Below, one piece after another: positions 12,701-26,200 of a stretch of DNA of 64,000 nucleotides. The position numbers and the translations under genes were made by a program. The stretch is taken from assembly GCA_020091685.1 (NCBI GenBank), contig CM034599.1, positions 1,431,641 to 1,495,640 on the forward strand. Direction: 5' to 3'. Each line of letters starts with the position of its first letter. The first letter of the stretch is position 1. The notes under the pieces are model-generated. The model made no database searches. It was not told where the DNA came from and saw only the letters and a program-made list of their open reading frames with translations. Source of the stretch: Lutjanus erythropterus. Its lineage: Eukaryota > Chordata > Actinopteri > Lutjaniformes > Lutjanidae.

Positions 12701-15700
12701 CATCAGGTTGGAGTTAGAGGACGCGGACTGAGAGAGAACAAGCAGTGTCTTAGTTTGGGAGGACAGCATGGAAGCAGAGACATCTATCATCGGGTCCAGG
12801 TCCAGGTCAGAGGCTGCAGACAGTGAGGACAGAGGACTGTGCGGAAGGGGACGGTTCAGATGGGACAGGCTGCCGTCTCCTCCGTCCTCATCTATGTGCA
12901 GCTCAAAACCGGTGGGCAGAGAGAGGACAGGAGAGACGCAGGCAGATGGGTGGGAAAGGAAAGAAGAGGCCACAGGGGTGATGGAGGAGGAGGAGACAGG
13001 AGGATGAGGAGACACTCCTGCAGGGTCCAGCAGAGAGCCCAGAGAGCTGGGCTGGAAGACAGAGGAGCAGAAGGAAGATAAGAGGAAGAGGACAGAGAAA
13101 CAATCAGGAAAATGACAGCTGATAAAGTGAAGCCTCAGTGTTTCGTCCTTGTGCTGGTTTGTACCTTGAAGTCAGACAGAGACGCCATCAGCTCGTCCAG
13201 CTCTCTGGTGGCACAGGAAGCTGAGATTCTGGCCTGTTGCTGAGACGGTGTGTCCAAATCACTGTGGTGAGACGTGGGGCTGAAAAATAAAAAAACAAAA
13301 AAACAAAACAAGATTTATATTAACATTCAAACATTGAAGTAAACAGTGGAAGTCAAAATATCTATTGTTCCCTTAGTTTCCCTTGACTCTCTCTTGGCAG
13401 AAAAATGTTTAGTGTGTCAGTCCCACATCAGTAACTACGTCACCGGTTCAGTTCCAGACGGGGACTTTTGTCAAATCTGCCTCTCTCTCCTAACGTTTCC
13501 CATCTGGGTCTTAGCTGTCAAATGGTCCAATAAACAGTCCCTCCATAAAACACGGCTTTTTGTTAATATTCTATTTAAAACTTCATAAATTTGGTTAAAT
13601 AAAAGGTAACAAAATTATTATTAAAGTTCACTTCGAAGGATAAGGTTATTCATTCATTTCCAACATGGACAGTGAAACAAGAGCTGCACTTGGTGGATCC
13701 CTGGTTCATGTTTTTGATATTAGCTTCTCGTTGTCCAGACCAGAAGAAGAAGAAAAACTTAATGAGAATCATGGAGGCTGGTGTTATTCATGTAAATATA
13801 TCTGGAGTTGCAGTGGAGCGTCAGCGAGTACCTGGGCGAAGGCACTGAGCCCTCCAGCTCATCCAGCAGACTCTCCACGGTGGGTCGCGCCTCGTCCAGC
13901 CTCGTCCCGTTCCTCTTTGGTTTCTCCTGGGGGGGCGGGCTCACCATGATGTCAGGGCCGCTGCCGTTCTCGTAGTGGGTGATGCTGCAGGACGGTAAGG
14001 GTGGAGCTGCCTCTTCTGTGGACACATGACACGACAACTGAGTCTCCTGACCATAAACTAAAGGTGCAAGTTTCTTTAAAAGTCTGACCTGCCAATTCCA
14101 ACTTTCTTTCTCTCTGCTTCGGTCTTTACAAGGGATGAACATTTAATAAAAATGTTATCAAAATCACAATATAATCTAGGGCATTTTTCAAAGTGCACAT
14201 ATTTGATAAAAAAATATTTTTTTGTAAAACTGTCGTGGTGCTGCAGACGTGTGCTGGTCCACACATCAGATTCTACAGACATAAGAAAACATCTTTGTAG
14301 GGCTGCAACTAATATCAATTAATCTGTCAATCACTTTTAGGATTAATCGATTTCTTGTTTGGTCCATAAAACATGAGAAAATGTTGATCAGTGTTTCCCA
14401 AAGTCCAAGATGACGTCCTCAAATGTCTTGTTTTACCCACAACACAAAGATATTCAGTTTACTGTCAGAGAGGAGCAAAGAAACCAGAAAATATTCACAT
14501 TTAAGAAACTGGAATCAGAGAATTTGTACGATTTTCTTTAAAAAAAGAAAAAAGAAGATCGATTATCAAGGCAGTTACTAAGTAATTTAATAGTTCTTGC
14601 AGTTCACAAGATCACAGCAGAAATCAGACCTTAAATGTTTTTCAATGAGAATAATGATGTAAAAATTATCATCCCCTCTAATATTGCAAATCATAATACA
14701 ATATCAGTAAAAATAATCGCAATTACTAATTAAGATTTTTACTCAATTGTTCAGCCCTAGTCTTTTCACTGCTGATACCAATGAAAGAGGCTGCTGGCTT
14801 GTGGCTGCCTCTGTGCTTTTACTAGCTTTAGTTTTAGCTGCTTTTCCTCGTCAGCGTACAGCTAATTTGCACTATTTTCTGTCTCAGGGTGTATATAGTA
14901 TTTATATACTCTTATTTTTAATGCATACTGTCTATCCAATCAATATATCTGTTGAAGTGAAAGGTGTATATGGTGTATAAAGTCTTGAGTGTACAGTTTG
15001 TTCAATCTCATACTTTGTATCTTAAAATTCCATTTTAAATATTTGTATTTTATTTTTATTTGATCCTTTTTCTACCTGTACTTTTGTTTGAGCTGCTGTA
15101 ACATGAATTTCCCAGTGTGGGATCAATAAAATGTATCTTATTTTATCTAATCTTATCAAAATGGTGTTTTAAGTGTCTGATTGATCCCCCATGTTATAGA
15201 GGTTGTTCCTACACAGCTCAGTTTGTCCTTGCAGGTGTTACAAATTGTGAGCTTTGTATTTTCTTCACTCACAGAGAAGAACTTCCACAGCAAGAACATG
15301 TTTGCATGTTTGCACGTGTGTGACTGTGACCAGCACCATTTAACATGGCTGTGTGGCTCTTTCATCAGCAAGTCACAAAGCTGAAAACTGGCCGACTAAC
15401 CGGTGCATCTTTAATACAAACAGAGCTGATATAACTTTAGATCTTTACAAACAGAGCTGGTATCACTCGAGGCTGTGTGTGTACCTGTGGTGGGGAATGA
15501 CGGGGAGCTCTGCTGGACTGCATTGAGCTCCAGCAGCAGCCTGTCGAGCTCAGAAAGGTTACTGCCCAGGGCAGAGGTCATGGCTGCTGTGGACGAGTCG
15601 GACGACTTCTGTTTGTTTGGAAAACTGAGGAGGAGACAGACAGAGATAACTGAGAACAGCAGCTGCAGGACGGACGATACTCTAAACTTTATACACAAAC

Positions 15701-18700
15701 ATTTCAGGTGTGCGGCAGGTTACCTGTATACGTGGTCCTCTTCAACGTGAGACAACGGAGAGCTGCTACTGTCCCTGGACCAGGAGCTCTTCTGGGCTGA
15801 ACCTAAAGACTGCAGAGTGAGACATCAGTGAGACAAACTGAGAAAGCAACTGACATCCATCTGGACAGACAGACATTCATTCTGCCACAGACTGATCCCC
15901 ACAACAGACTCAAACTCCACAAACCTCTTTTACCATGTATGAAAAAATCTGGTCTAACAGTGAGGAGAGATTCTACAGATGAGGGTCACAAAGAAAAAAT
16001 CAGTCAAGTGCTCAAAACAAACCAGAGTCAGATGTTGAAAAAGGCTTTAAGAAGACTGAATGACTTTAAATTGGCACCTTCCAACATTCACTACAGGTTC
16101 ATATAACAGGCTTATTACTCTACAAATGTAGAAAACCTGGTGTTTTACTTGACAGCAACCCTATTTTGAACAGCCATATAAAATCATGCTTCTTTCAGCT
16201 TGGAGAAAATCTAAATTTAAACAATTTAAAACCTTGAAACAGTCATGCATGTTGTCATCGGTCTCTGATGAAAGATGATGACAGATGAAAGCATGAATGA
16301 CTAAAATGACAAATCTGTCTCCTCACTGTAACTCATACAAAATACAGCCACCAGGATTTCTGACAGGTACCAGGAACCAGGAACCAGGAACCAGGAACCA
16401 GGAGCGCATTACTCCCAGCATCCTTACACTGGCTGCCTGTAAACCTGGAACAGATACATTTCAGACCTTTTAATGCTCCATGTGCCAGAACAGGTTCTGA
16501 GTTCCTCAAATGTTCCACTCGTGGTGGTTCCCAAATCTTAACTCAAACATTAAGGCAACAGAGTGTTTTTAAGCTTTAAGTCTTTATGTAAAGCAAACCT
16601 CTATAGTCTGGCATTCCTGTGATCTCCTACATTACCTTTTCTACACCAACTGTTTTTAATATTTTAGTTGTTATTTTTATTTGTTTTATTACTGTATTTT
16701 GTCGTTTATTACTTATTCTGTATATTGTTTATTGATGGTGCCATTGTTCTTTCTGTGTTATAATTAGCATGTCGAGTTGTTTGTTGTTTTTATCTTGTAA
16801 AGTATCTCATAAACAGCTGCAGCTGAACCATATGGCAAAAGATGACACAGATGGAGGGAGATATCAGCTGTGGTTGCAAGTAACATCTTCAAAAACTGTT
16901 TTAGGATTGCAACCAATTATTTTCATAGTTGATTAATCAGTCTATTATTTTCCAGATTAATCAGTTCATAGTTGTTTGTTTTAAAATGTCATAAAATGGT
17001 AAAAAGTGTCGATCAGCGTTTCTCACATGTCTTGTTTTACCCACAACACAAAGATATTCAGTTTACTGTTGGAGAGGAGTAAAGAAACCAGAAAACATTC
17101 ACATTCAAGAAACTGGAATCAGAAATTTTTAAACTACTTATTCATTATCATTACCTGGATATGAAATGACTTTATATAAAGATCTGATATTCTGGTTGCA
17201 CAGCCCTCAGTGCAGAGACGTACCTGCTGAGAGGAGTGATGGGAGTCCGGCTGGTCGATCAGGGACCCGTTCAGAGCCTCAGCTGAGGGTGGAGGAGGGA
17301 CTGGAGGTGGGACTGACACATCCTGGTAGGAGTGTCCTCCGGTGGGGATGGAGTAGGGCGTCTCGTCAGACAAGAACACAGGACGCTTCGAGATGTGGGA
17401 CGTAGTAGATTCCAGGTCCGCAAGCAAAGCGTCTGAAAGATTTGATAGTTTAAGTTTTACTAAACGTCACAGTGATGATTTGTGTGTTGTTTCGTCCATG
17501 TTTTACTTCCGTCTTACTAACAATCTTCATCAAAATCAAACACAGTAATTCTTCATGTCACTGGAGTAAAACATCAGAGTCAAATTCCTGAAGTGTTTGT
17601 GGAGACATGACTGGGCAGGAGACCAATGAATTCTTTACTGGGGCTGCTGGGAGCTCTGAGGAGACGACTGACGGTGGTGTCCGGCTGTAAACAGACAATG
17701 GCAGCGTGTCACCGTCTCTCATTCCAGCCTGTCACCAAAAAAAGATTCTCCTCAGTGCAGATCATCCACCAATGAGGTTCAGCCAAGTGACCATCACTGT
17801 GTGACATCAGTGAACACAACTTCATACCTAAACCCATCAGGCCTCCATGAAACATCCCCCTGAAATCCCCAACATACTTTCTCCCAAGTCCACACTACAA
17901 ATATAACCACAATGACAGCTACCTGTCTGAGAGCTTCATCTGTCATTTCATGGTCTTATGTTGCATTCACGTGCAGTCGGAATAATTGGAAAAATGACTC
18001 ACTGGCTGGGAAAATTCATCTTAACGACTCCTCAGAAATATAACTTGCCAAGTTGTTGACATCATTTATGTATAAAAATGGCAGATGAAAGTGAGTGTTT
18101 GATTACTGTAAGAAACTTTTTATTACTTCATATATTTCATGTCAACTCTTTGCTCACATGTAATTTGTCATGTTATATACTATTAGGTTGTAGCGTTGGA
18201 AATCTCTAGGCAAATCATGATTTGATTCCAACTGAGAGGGTTATGATGCGCTTATAAAAAGATTATCAATGCATATAAATCTGAGATATGATTTATTTTT
18301 TCTCACTATGCATCTGCTTGTTCTGACATTATACTATATCTTCTGACATTTTATGGACCAAACAACTAATGGATTAATCAGCAAAATGATCAACAGATTA
18401 ATCAAAATGAAAACAATGATTAATTGCAGCCCTGTTGACCTGCTATACAGCCTGGCTGAGCAGATACATCATTTCTTTTATTTCTTTATCTAAAGACTGA
18501 ACCATTTAAAGTAATGCAATGCAATTTCAAGCAGTTTCAAGCACTTTTCAAACCTTTAAACACCACATTAGTATTGAAGTGTTTTCCAGGGCCAATAGAC
18601 AGTCAACAGGGTTTTTCAAAGACATGTTGAAAAGGGAAGGCCCTGACCATAAAGCTATTTGAGGATATTGGCATGGAAAAGTGTGATAACTCCCGACTTA

Positions 18701-21700
18701 GATTAGTTAGAAATGTTATTTTATTATTAGCATTAACCCTGATAACCAGTCAGTAAAGGCATATTTTAGCGGTTGTAGGGACTGTTTTAGTGCAGCAAAG
18801 CTTCAAAGTGTTTAAGCAACATAAATCTTCACTGACACTCAACCACCACACAGACGCTACAACAAGTACAACAACAACTCTACACTACTCTTTGTGGCGT
18901 CCATGTTGTTAAAAGTTCATAAACACGCCGAACACTCGGGACATGGGACCATCTGAGGAGCACAAAGCAGCAGACAGACAGAAAGTGTTCCCAGGGTTGA
19001 GGGGGTACACGGTTACCCTGCTGAGTGTTCAGTGGAACGCAGGAACAAAATAGACTCTTACATCACACGATCCATCCATCCTCAGCCTGTCCAGAATAGA
19101 CCGCACTCACCGGCTGCATACTGTTACACTACAGACCAGGCTGAGAGCGGTCACTGTCTGTTTCATGGAATCACTGTGCTTTAAACTCAGAACACGAGAA
19201 GAAAACTGTCCGACTGAACAGACAGTCCAACAGACAACCAGGCCTCCTCTAAAATACAAACTACACAAATATAAAGTGTCTCTGTGAAGTCAAGATCTGT
19301 TCATGCATGAAAACTTCTATTGACTGGAGGTTATTTCAAGAAACAACACAAGTCTGCAAATAAAATAAATATAACTGATGATGCATTTTTCTGTTATCTG
19401 AAATAAATCTACTTAAAATTCGTCACCATTCCTTCACACAGCGTTACATTAATCATACTAGGTGTCGGCAGCAAGGTAAATATTCTTCTTAAAAAAAAAA
19501 AAAAAAGAATGCTGAGCTTTTGAGTACACAGACAGAGGCCTGGACAATATATCTGAAAAACCTATCATGAAGTTTCATATCTGTCGATATGGATAATTAT
19601 GTTTTTTTTTATTACCCGCCCTACACAGACACGTGGATCATCACTGAATACTCAGAGGGACATCAGTGAAACTGACACAGACACTGTCTTCATATCATCC
19701 ATATAAAAAACAAAATGAACAAAATATCTGAATAATCAAGTTTGTAATAAACTGGATATGTTTCTCCAGATCTGTGTCAACATTAATTTAACAAAAAAAC
19801 AATGAATGAAATGAAAATGAATGAAACAAAGAGTCCCCAGTAATCCAGCAATACAAACATTTAAATCAGTTTGTTTTTTGTTAGAAAGCCAGTATCTGTA
19901 CTCACATTATTTGTTCCACCTGTTGAATCTGTAATATCCTCCAGACAGAGATACTGTCTGTGTGCATGTGAAGCAGACAGACAGCAGTCCAGACAAAGAT
20001 AGTGTGAGCAACAAGCAGCGATGAGAGGCCGACAGTCGGCTGGAGGGAGTGGTCTGACACAGAACTGGGTGACACGCTGTCAGTAACACTTTCTCTTCAT
20101 AACAAACACTGAAGAAGTGTTTCTCCTTCAGATTTGATTTTATTTCTCCAGTGATCCACCCAGAACATTTTTTTTTTTTACAAAGTGCACTGATTATGTC
20201 AAAGTCATGTTTCTCTTCTTTGGTTCAGTCTGTTAAAAGTTCTCATTCAAACATTACACCAAACTTCATTCTCAAATTTAAGACTTTAAAGTTTCTTGGA
20301 GACTCTAAAGACTCTAAACTCAAAGAATATTTATGTTAACGTTCTGAAATCCACAAGAACAACTCTTTGCATCGGTATAAATTTGATCACACAGCACTAC
20401 AGCACTTATTAAGGATAAGATAGGATCATTTTTTACTCCTGTTATTTCATTCTTCTAAAACAGTGGTGAAGAACATCAGGGTCTGTTTTCAAAAAGATAG
20501 ACTTTGATTATCACTTAGATTTAAGTCAGACTTCAGACAGATGTCTAAATTCTTCTGGTGCACAAAGCAGTTTAGTTCTTGACTATCTTAAGTATGAATG
20601 AATTCTGGGTAAATTAAGACCTTTTTCGGAATAAAAGAAAAATGGTCGACCAAGTGACGACATCCAACCACTCAGCTCTGTTTACTCCAGCAGAGAATCT
20701 GTGTCTACTGGAGGAATTTCACATTTCACTTAGAAAGTTCAGCGAACGTGTAACAATACAAAAAAAAAAAATCTGATATGAAAAAAAAAACAGTATTAAG
20801 AGTGAACATCGTTAATCTCTCCATAGAGAAGAGAATCAAAGATGTTCAGAAAAGATAGAAAATATGGTACACGATGAAAAGAAATCATTTTCTCCAACAC
20901 AATGTTAACAAACCAGAAACTTCTGAGCCACGTTTTCCTCTTTTTTGTTGTTGGGTTCTACTGATCAGTTGGTGGCACTGATTATTACCATGGTAACATG
21001 GCTCAGATTCAATATTGAAAATCGATTGAAACGACCTTTCAGTTTCACAAATTGAATCAAAAAGGCAGAATATATGATTCTCTGAGTATATATTATTTAT
21101 TTTTGGCCCACATTTTGTCTTAATCAAATATTCCACATCAAATGATTTTAAAGTTGCAGGAAGCCATATTGAGATTTTGATTAAAAAAAATTTAAGGCGT
21201 ACTGATGAATTCTCATACTCAGGTATGAATTCAGAAAATCAATAAACCCAACAGCCTCGTAACTTTACATGCAGACTTAAGTCTCTTATGTTAAATTGTA
21301 TTTAAAACTGCAAACAGTTTACAGAGAAAGTGTGACAGTGGTGAGACTCTCACACACCTCTACACCTCTTCATCAGAGTCTTCATCAGAGTCTTCAGTCC
21401 AAAGGGAGGTCCTTCCCAGAAGCTGAATGTTGAAGTCATGAAGTTTGACATAAACCACATGGGAGCACCGGCCTATTTAAAGCATGAAGCTCAGTGAGTA
21501 GCCCATGTCTGTGCAAATGTGCTAAAATATCACGACCAGCTCAAAATAATCTGCACCTGGTGCTGACATGCTAAACAAGGTCTTACTGAAGTTGACTTTG
21601 TCACTCATAAAACAAAGACTCCATAGAGAAAAATACCTCCACTGCTTTTGGGACAAAGGTGAGTCATAGGGAAAAAAAAAACATGTGGAATTTAGATTGA

Positions 21701-23152
21701 GGTTTTAAAAGTCATCAGAGAAAAGAATAAATACCTCAGAACTTGCTAATTATGGTTGTGTATTCCTAGAAAGTTCTTTCTGCGGCCTGGACAGAGAGGA
21801 CAGCCAGACTGCCACAAGTCCACCAGAACATTTGTAGACGGAGCCAAGTTTGACACTTCCTCTATAACGAGATCTCTGGACTCATTAGACCTCGTCCCAC
21901 CTGCTGATACTACACATGTGTGACCGAGACACAGATCATCATCATCATCATCATCATCATCATCTCCACAGGGGATCTTTACACACAGATTCATTCAAAT
22001 CAAACTAGAAGGTCTTTTACACAGATATAATACAATGATACACCTGCTTTTAACTGTGTGTTCAGATACTCATGGCTGCCTCGTGTTTCCTGCGACGGTT
22101 GTTCACATCCACAGAAATCATGTTTCAGATGAGGAAGATTTTTAAATGCTTTTGTTTGTAGAAGAACTGAACAGTCCCAGTGATAATCAGGGTCACGATC
22201 AATATCTATGTGCTGCTTTCAGCCCTTTATTAGTTGTCCTACACACTAGGGCCACAACTAACAATAATTTTCCATATTGATAAGTCTGCCGATCATTTTC
22301 TCCATTGATCGTCCTCAAATGTCTTGTTTTGTCCACAACCCAAAGATATTCAGTTTACTGTCAGAGAGGAAAGAAACCAGAAAACATTTGAGAAGCTGAA
22401 ATCAGGAAACTCTTTTCTATAAAAAAAGACTTAATCAACTTAATCAATTTAATATATGTTTCAAAATGTTTTTTTTTAGTTGCAGCTCTACTGATCATGT
22501 GAACTGATAACATATAAGATTCAAATCAGATAAAACACAAATCCAGAAACTGTAATAAAACTCTTAAACCTAATCTTATGTCACATTTTCATTAGGTCAT
22601 TAAGCTGCTGTAAAACTGTAAAGTTCCTTAATTACTCGGAATATAAGTGAGTAAAAATGGCAACCATATTTTCAGTTTTGGTAACCAAAAGCTAGTATCT
22701 GGTTGCCAGCCCTGAAATTATTTCCACCATGTTTTGAGTCTGAATCTTCACTGTAGATCTTTAGCTTGGAGTCACGTTCACATTCAGTCTGAACTGTGTG
22801 TGTTTGTGTTGTGACTGTGTGCAAACGGCATGTCAGGACTTAAGTAGACTTGGATTATGCCAGACAAGCTGTATGGAGGCATATTACGTTTTTTTTTCCC
22901 CAATTGTTTTTTATATTTGAAAACTGGTCACCATTCACTTACAACGTTTGGGAGGTTCTGCGACACTGTTCTCCTGTGAAACTGCAGCAGAGTTTTTCAG
23001 ACTAACAAAATAAACCCAACCTTCAGTCGTCATGAGGGGAGCAGATAATGACTGAATTTTCATTTTTGGGTGGATTATCCCTTTAAGCATATGAATATGA
23101 ATACAAACTTTCCAGCTCACATCCTTTTTGTAGCCTTTGACTAAGAAGCCTG

Positions 23153-23201
<49 letters not shown>

Positions 23202-26200
23202 GTCCTCAGTGACTATTAACTGCATCTCTTTGCTGCAGGTCAAAAAAGGGGAAAGGCTGAAATGTTCTCACGTCCCTCCGTTGCCAGAGGAGGGCAGCAT
23301 CGTGTCTGTCACGGGCACAGACAACAAGCTTTGTCAGTCTCAGTTTGGTCCATGAAGAGTTTGAAGCATTAAGAATGCAAACATGCACTGTAAGCCAAGT
23401 AACAGGCTAATCTTTTCCATTCCAGACAGGGGGCAGGAGCCACAATGGACAAAGTCCAACTCTGCTCTAACAGCATCCTGACTCAATAGTGCATTGTGAG
23501 CAAGAACTGGGGGAATAAAGCTGTCATCAAACAGAGAACGACTGGGACTAATAATTCAACATGAACTCATTAAACAACAGACAGACTTAACTTTCTGTCA
23601 GGGGAACATCTGTGGTCACACTGTGGTAACTAATCTCCATTACACTCAACAAACAACTCATGTTATGTGGATACTGTACACATTCTTGTGGCAGTGGGTA
23701 CATGTACTGTCCTGCCTGTGTGCCCCCCCCCCTTATGCCACAGTCCTGCAGTGTTTATCAGATTGGAGTGAAGGTGCGCGGGGAATTCCACACATTCCTC
23801 TGTCCGCTACAGAGAAAGAAAGTAATCAGGCGGGGACACGGAGAAGGTGGCTCTGAGAAGGGTGCATACAGTCGCTCTAATCCAGGGAAACATCATTTAA
23901 AAGAACAGTTCAACCCAAAATCAAAAACACAGATTTTAACTCTATACCATTTTGGTGTGAGTTGCAGAGTTTTGGAGATATCAGCTGTAGAGCTGCCTGC
24001 TTCTCTCCAATATAATGGAACTAGATGACACTCACAACACATTTAAAAAAAAAACTCAAATGCAGTGTCTCTTTCCAGAAATCATAACCTAGTTTCTAAA
24101 CATAATTCACAAACGTTGTTGTGAGCAGTTTCATGTAGGAACTATTTTCTTTCTATATCTGCCAGCTCTAGTAGAAGGAAGTGTGCATTAGGGATCTTCC
24201 TGTTGATTAAACGCAAACAACAATGAGAAAACACTCAGGCAGTTAAAACTGAGCACAGCTTATGAATTGCTCTACACTACATAGTCTACACGAACTAAAT
24301 CATATTTTAAATGCTGCTTAAATGTGTGGCGCTCTGCACCACATAATATGAACACATTATCCTTCAAAACATGACAGCAACTCACAAAATGCTTCATCTT
24401 TTCAGACCTAAAAGGATCACAGTGTCAGGGGGTAAACAACATTGTTCACCCGGTGCTGATGTTCGCTGTGTGCTGTGAGCCTGTCACACAGTGAGGCTGC
24501 TGTAAACAGTGCTAGCAGCATGAGTGCAGAGTGCATCTACTCATGGATGAGAGGCCTGTCCATGTGGTGATACGGCTGGCAGGTGTAGTTTGGTAGAAAG
24601 AAAATAGTTCCTACATGAAACCGCTCACAACAAGGTGTGTGGCTTATCTTATTTTTCCTGCGCTGATATTAAAGTAATCTGCACCCTGTTGTGCAGTGAC
24701 AGATGTGTCTGTTGCAGCTGGATGTCCACCTGCTAAACGCCGTTAATCAGCACGAGTGATGAGTGAATTTCAAATCCTTCACTGCAAACTCTTTTTCTGT
24801 CTCTTTTCTCTGATTTGATCTGACACTCTTCATCTCCGTTCTCTATCCGACCGCTCACCAAAACTCTGCTATAATAGTTAATGCTATGGATATGATTTAG
24901 ATTGTGAATTATTAAGTGATATTGTCGCATTGAGCACAGACACACAGCCTTTGACTTTACGTTCTCTGTAAATGCACCGATTGAAATTTTCTTGGCCGTT
25001 TCTGATTTTTTTTTTTTTAAAGGGTCTGACCTGTTGATTCCAATATTGGCCAATTCTGACCTTCAATCTTTCTATAATGAATATAAATATATTTATCTGC
25101 ATATTGCAGCCTAGACGGAGTGTGTTGCCCTTTGTGAATGTCTGCTGGCCCCTCTGATTATCCCTAATAACTGACATAGCATACCATTTCTCCTCTCTCA
25201 AACTTAAATGGTGACAAAACCACATTTCCCATGATGCCTTGGCCTTGAGCTGCACCGAACTGAATATTTATTTACGTTTGCTTTTTTATGTTTCAAAATG
25301 CAAATGTTTCTTTTTGTTGGTGTTTGTAATAGGGGTGCGACAGATTGCAGTTGGCCCGTGGTCCGTAGAGGTTGGCCCCCCACGGCTCGACGCGTACGTG
25401 ATCTGCAGACTAAACATTAACCAGAGTGAAAAACAGTTTTACTGTCGCTGCTGATGTGTAACCAATCAGAGTAAGTGAGACAACAGAGCGTAGAATTATG
25501 GTATTCAAGAGTGTATATAATGTGTGTATCTATAATGTGTACTATAATAAAGTATAGTATAAGTAGTAAACTTAGTTTTGTGATCCACTGCTGGCTGTAA
25601 TGTGTCTGTTCAGAACATACGGGTTTATGTTGGTAACAGTAAATTTTGAGCTGGTTTATAATTTGAACTATTAGTGAGAGGACTGTTTCATTACTCGACT
25701 CGACTGACATTTCACTGCCCACCCTCCAGTCATCAGATCAGGTACTGGAGATTATGAATAACTATATGATGTCTATATGACCAAATGATATAGTGACAAG
25801 ATTTCTGGAATAAGACAAGACGGTTGAGTTTTTTTAAACATAATTTTTGGCTCTTTGATCACCACATGCTGAGTGTCATTTAGTTACATTATACTGGTGA
25901 GAAGACGCACATTTCTACAGCTGATAACTCTGCAAAAACTATCCAGATGGATAAGCAGCACTAGAGACCAGAAGAAAAACATGTATTTTTGTTTTTGGGG
26001 CGGCCTGGTCCTTTAACATCCAACCTGTCTTAACTGGAATCAAAATGATGTTCTGTAATAAAATCTACTCAAGCAGAACACACGTTCTTCTGATACCACA
26101 GGATTTTAGGGAGGCAGGAATGTGCTCGAATACAAAACACCATCTGTCAGTCCAGAAAATGAAAATAATGTGTTGACAATTACAGGAGCCGTTCCACTAA

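Noticed and set aside
21746..21994. Poly-Asp minus-strand frame
   Set aside because: It comes from the (ATC)n repeat.
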